The notes under the pieces are model-generated. The model saw only the letters and a program-made list of their open reading frames with translations. It made no database searches and had not been told where the DNA came from. The position numbers were made by a program, and so were the translations under genes. From contig JAEWGM010000013.1 in NCBI GenBank assembly GCA_023388315.1, positions 1 to 64,000 of the forward strand: a stretch of 64,000 bases of DNA. The letters are read 5' to 3'. This document shows positions 61,049 to 64,000 of this stretch, in pieces. Numbering within the stretch: the first letter of the stretch is position 1; each line of letters starts with the position of its first letter. Origin of the DNA: Bacteroidota bacterium. GTDB lineage: Bacteria > Bacteroidota > Bacteroidia > Bacteroidales > Dysgonomonadaceae.

Positions 61049-61228
61049 TAATTTTTCATGAAAGTGGTGTGTTTTAGTCATTTTTGATGAATTTGAAACT
61101 TTACATCGTATGGCGGGTGAAAGTGAAACGCAAATCCCGATTTATCCTGTGTCATACGAAAAAAAGAAGGTGCAAGGCAGCATAAAAGAGCATAAAAGAT
61201 AATCTCGTAAAATTCAGAACAAATTTTT
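61049..61228. repeat. Dispersed 170-180 bp element, copy 2
   Basis: Partner of 27789-27960: same left end (TTTTAGTCATTTTTGATG), middle ATCGTATGGCGGG and right end (CATAAAAGATAATC, TCGTAAAATTCAGAACA), same orientation. It lies between the transporter promoter and the end of the polyprenyl synthase gene. Confidence 0.65.
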
Positions 61229-61250
61229 ACATTAAGCAGCAACAAATTGC

Positions 61251-62225
61251 TCAATACTCACGGTTGCGCAAGTAAAGCAGAAGGGTTTGGAGGAGTCGAT
61301 TGATTTCCTCATCTATAGCAAGTTGCTCAAGTATGGATTCCGCTTTTTGTAAATAGTCATTCATGATGCTGTAGGCATATTCAATTCCATCGTTTTCCTT
61401 GGCAAATTTAAGCAAAGTATGAATATTTTGTTCGGAATAATCGCGAGAACGGATGATTTGCATCATTGCTTGCGACTCATTTTCCGGCGCATTTTCAAGC
61501 GCAAAAATAAGGGGAAGCGTAATTTTTCCTTCGCGAATATCGTTGCCGGTGGGTTTTCCGATATCGCCTTTGAAATAATCGAAAATATCATCCCTTATTT
61601 GGAACGAAATTCCTAAATTGCTGCCCAATTCTCTGAACAATGCAACCGTTTTCTCATCGGCGCCAGCCGTTCTCGCGCCAATAACGGTGCAAGCGCGCAT
61701 CAGCGATGCGGTTTTCTTTTCAATGACATCAAAATACGCCGCTTCATCCACAATAATTTCGGTTGCCAGTGAATATTGATTCAACTCGCCTTCGGCTAAA
61801 TTGCGCCCTAATTCGGCCATAATACGCATGATTTCCAAATCGTTTGTGGCAGCGCTTTCTTTGAGTGACGATGACAAAAGATAATCGCCTACCAATACAG
61901 AGCGTGTGTTATCGAAAACGGCGTTCACCGACGGCCTGCTTCGGCGCAACTTTGACTCGTCAATCACATCGTCGTGAATAAGAGTAGCGTTGTGCAGCAA
62001 CTCAACCGCCACCGCACCCCGATAGGTTTCGGGACGAATTCCGCCGCAGGCTTTTGCCGATAAAAACACGAGAATAGGGCGTAGCTGTTTACCTAACGAT
62101 TGAAAAAGATACTGCACTATTTCAGCTATACGCGGATTGGCACTCTCTACCGAAGCCCACAAATACTCTTCAAAGGCGCGGAGTTCATCCTCTAAATAAT
62201 CCCGTATAACCTGACTTTCATCCAT
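61251..62225 (-). CDS. Polyprenyl diphosphate synthase
   Basis: A 324-residue trans-prenyltransferase that extends FPP or GGPP with IPP, probably to make the menaquinone side chain or a related long prenyl chain. The first Asp-rich motif is HDDVIDESKLRR and the second QIRDDIFDYF, both intact. ATG at 62223-62225 was chosen (MDESQVIRDYL); the frame is open to a TTG at 62249, but that overlaps the -7 element TATTTTTG (62247-62254). It diverges from polA. Confidence 0.92.
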   Translation of the reverse strand: MDESQVIRDYLEDELRAFEEYLWASVESANPRIAEIVQYLFQSLGKQLRPILVFLSAKACGGIRPETYRGAVAVELLHNATLIHDDVIDESKLRRSRPSVNAVFDNTRSVLVGDYLLSSSLKESAATNDLEIMRIMAELGRNLAEGELNQYSLATEIIVDEAAYFDVIEKKTASLMRACTVIGARTAGADEKTVALFRELGSNLGISFQIRDDIFDYFKGDIGKPTGNDIREGKITLPLIFALENAPENESQAMMQIIRSRDYSEQNIHTLLKFAKENDGIEYAYSIMNDYLQKAESILEQLAIDEEINRLLQTLLLYLRNREY

Positions 62226-62246
62226 TGTATTATTCAATTGTAGGCG

Positions 62247-62254
62247 CAAAAATA
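62247..62254 (-). promoter_or_regulatory. -7 element of the polyprenyl synthase gene
   Basis: Reverse-strand TATTTTTG, 22 bases before the chosen ATG. Confidence 0.55.
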
Positions 62255-62322
62255 AAAAGAATTTACCTTAAAGCAATCAAATATTCGTAACTTTACACTT
62301 TTAAAAGAAAAATTTAGCTTTT

Positions 62323-64000
62323 ATGGAAAAACAGAAGTTATTTCTGCTCGATGCTTACGCTTTAATTTACAGAGCTTATTATGCTTTCATCAGAAATCCC
62401 CGCGTTAACTCAAAAGGACAAAATACATCGGCCATTTTCGGGTTTGTAAACACCTTGGAAGATGTGCTGAGAAAAGAGAATCCATCTCACATTGCCGTTG
62501 CATTCGACCCGCCCGGGCCAACATTTCGTCATACAGAATACGAAGCCTACAAAGCTCAACGAGAAGCCACGCCCGAAGACATAAAAACATCGGTTCCCAT
62601 CATAAAAAAAATTTTAGACGCCTACAATATTCCGGTTTTGGAAGAGCCCGGTTTTGAAGCCGATGATGTGATCGGAACCATCGCTAAAAAGGTGGACAAG
62701 AATGTGTTTGACGTGTATATGATGACGCCCGACAAAGATTACGGGCAGTTGGTGGAAGAGCACATCTTCATCTACAAACCCAAGTACGGCAGCAACGATT
62801 TTGATATTTTGGATGACAAAAAAGTGATGGAGCGATACAAAGTGTCCCATCCTTGCCAAATAATTGATCTATTGGGACTGATGGGCGACGCGTCCGACAA
62901 CATTCCCGGTTGCCCGGGCGTGGGGCCCAAGACAGCCGAAAAATTGCTTTCAGAATTTGGTTCCATTCAGAACTTGCTCCAAAATACCGACAAACTGAAA
63001 GGTTCAGTAAAAGCCAAAGTGGAAGAAAACAGAGAACAAATTTTGTTTTCCAAGTTTTTGGCCACGATAAAAACCGATGTGCCCGTAGCATTTGATGTAG
63101 AGAACTTTAAAAGAAAAGAATTGAACGAAGCAGCACTTCACGAAATATTTGAAGAGCTGGAATTCAGGACATTGATAAACCGTGTGCTGAAAGTTGAAAC
63201 ATCCAAACAAACCCAACCGGCGCAAGGCGATTTATTCAGTGGCTTTGACGACACTGCTAAAGAGGAAACCATACAGCCGGATTTGTTTTCGAGCAACTTT
63301 TCCGATATTCACTCCACCAAGCATACCTACAAACTGGTTGAATTGGATGAAGAATTGATGGCGTTAAACAAAACACTTTGCACGCAAACATCGGTTTGTT
63401 TCGATACCGAAACCACGCATGTTGACCCGCTGCTGAGCGAATTGGTGGGGCTTTCGTTCGCTTACCGTGAAGGCGAAGCGTTTTATGTCCCCATTTCGGA
63501 AAATAGAGAAGAAGCGCAAAGACAGGTGGATATTTTTAAACCATTTTTTGAAAACGAACACATCGAAAAAGTGGGGCAAAACCTTAAATACGATATTCTT
63601 TCGCTCAGGAATTACGGCATTCATGTGCGCGGAAAACTTTTCGATACCATGATTGCGCATTATCTCCTTAACCCCGAACTTCGCCACGGAATGGATTATA
63701 TGGCGGAAACGTATTTGCAGTACAAAACTGTTCCGATTGAAGAATTGATTGGCCCACGCGGGAAAAATCAGAAATCGATGCGAGATGTGGACAAACAAAC
63801 CATCTGTGATTACGCTTGCGAAGATGCCGACATCACGTTGAAACTGAAAAACATACTGCAAGAAGAAATAAAAAACAACAATTTTGAGCATCTTCTTCAC
63901 GAAATAGAATCGCCGCTTATTTACGTCTTGGCCGATATGGAGTGGGCCGGCGTGCGATTGGATTTAGACGCCTTGGCGCAACTTTCGGAAAAACTGAACG
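62323..64000 (+). CDS. polA: DNA polymerase I, N-terminal part
   Basis: Open from ATG 62323 to the end of the window (559 codons, no stop), so the polymerase domain is cut off. The 5'-3' exonuclease domain is visible in LFLLDAYALIYRAYYAF, EADDVIGTIAKK and LMGDASDNIPGCPGVGPKTA (about 1-290). A 3'-5' exonuclease domain starts near CFDTETTHVDPL, with the catalytic Asp and Glu kept, and ADITLKLKN further on, so proofreading is probably active, unlike in some PolA proteins. Confidence 0.96.
   Translation, partial: MEKQKLFLLDAYALIYRAYYAFIRNPRVNSKGQNTSAIFGFVNTLEDVLRKENPSHIAVAFDPPGPTFRHTEYEAYKAQREATPEDIKTSVPIIKKILDAYNIPVLEEPGFEADDVIGTIAKKVDKNVFDVYMMTPDKDYGQLVEEHIFIYKPKYGSNDFDILDDKKVMERYKVSHPCQIIDLLGLMGDASDNIPGCPGVGPKTAEKLLSEFGSIQNLLQNTDKLKGSVKAKVEENREQILFSKFLATIKTDVPVAFDVENFKRKELNEAALHEIFEELEFRTLINRVLKVETSKQTQPAQGDLFSGFDDTAKEETIQPDLFSSNFSDIHSTKHTYKLVELDEELMALNKTLCTQTSVCFDTETTHVDPLLSELVGLSFAYREGEAFYVPISENREEAQRQVDIFKPFFENEHIEKVGQNLKYDILSLRNYGIHVRGKLFDTMIAHYLLNPELRHGMDYMAETYLQYKTVPIEELIGPRGKNQKSMRDVDKQTICDYACEDADITLKLKNILQEEIKNNNFEHLLHEIESPLIYVLADMEWAGVRLDLDALAQLSEKLN

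Noticed and set aside
1..64000. Riboswitches, SRP RNA, RNase P RNA, tmRNA, rRNA
   Set aside because: I looked in all spacers above 100 bases and saw no recognisable core motifs; a covariance-model search would be needed to exclude small ones.

Overview
The window comes from a Bacteroidota chromosome, most likely order Bacteroidales (anaerobic, Dysgonomonadaceae/Porphyromonadaceae-like at low confidence). Evidence: many promoters fit the Bacteroidota consensus TTTG-N19..21-TAnnTTTG, starts lack Shine-Dalgarno sequences, IspG is the long three-domain form, PorV of the type IX secretion system is present, SpmA and SpmB are fused, and the block mnmG-apt-uvrC-dtd-mazG-like-deoC is in an order I know from Bacteroides and relatives. 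Base composition looks moderate and even, with no obvious prophage or integrated plasmid.

Layout. 1-4.1 kb: truncated GIY-YIG gene, CAT-anticodon tRNA, osmC, ispG, glyoxalase-like gene, MBL hydrolase. 4.1-6.4 kb: SDR gene and aquaporin, separated by a MITE-like repeat. 6.4-7.5 kb: gene-free block made of a duplicated, palindrome-rich element. 7.5-12.2 kb: leftward cluster rex-FAH-porV-ispF-methyltransferase-cobalamin adenosyltransferase-DUF2795, with heptanucleotide arrays in two spacers. 12.4-17.7 kb: secreted GH2 beta-galactosidase, Ser-type sulfatase lipoprotein and a uracil-DNA-glycosylase-like gene. 17.6-22.3 kb: leftward envelope genes (ABM, DUF3108, Big_5 lipoprotein) and DUF2851. 22.4-25.7 kb: cysteine synthase, cysteine desulfidase (CyuA/UPF0597), gpmA. 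26-27.7 kb: two exported thioredoxin-fold proteins. 28-34 kb: dnaX, a small membrane protein, an EamA transporter and alaS. 34.2-40.8 kb: small orphan ORF, MerR regulator, AlbA_2-type remnant, namZ-like DUF1343, valS, nitroreductase, fructosamine kinase. 40.9-46.8 kb: DUF4143 ATPase, hypothetical gene, ABC-ATPase remnant, HhH protein, SpmAB, ybeY, EEP nuclease, DUF4143 remnant. 46.8-53.9 kb: mnmG-parS-apt-uvrC-(AAA ATPase)-dtd-mazG-like-deoC. 54-59.2 kb: second GH2 and a CNA-B/metallophosphatase. 59.4-64 kb: AspT-type antiporter, polyprenyl synthase, and polA running off the end.

Most genes are housekeeping. The unusual content lies between them: a consensus-type ParB site (parS) after mnmG; an A9 run in dnaX exactly after the clamp-loader domains, able to give a short gamma-like product by slippage; several families of non-coding repeats (heptad arrays, a triple-palindrome module, a MITE with a palindrome inside one arm, and a 170-180 bp dispersed element); a palindromic repeat that appears to have become coding sequence inside valS; and three gene remnants not visible as normal ORFs. 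I found no CRISPR array, prophage, rRNA or intact transposase, and no clear new multi-gene system. The repeat ecology and the accessory ATPases placed among housekeeping genes are the best leads.
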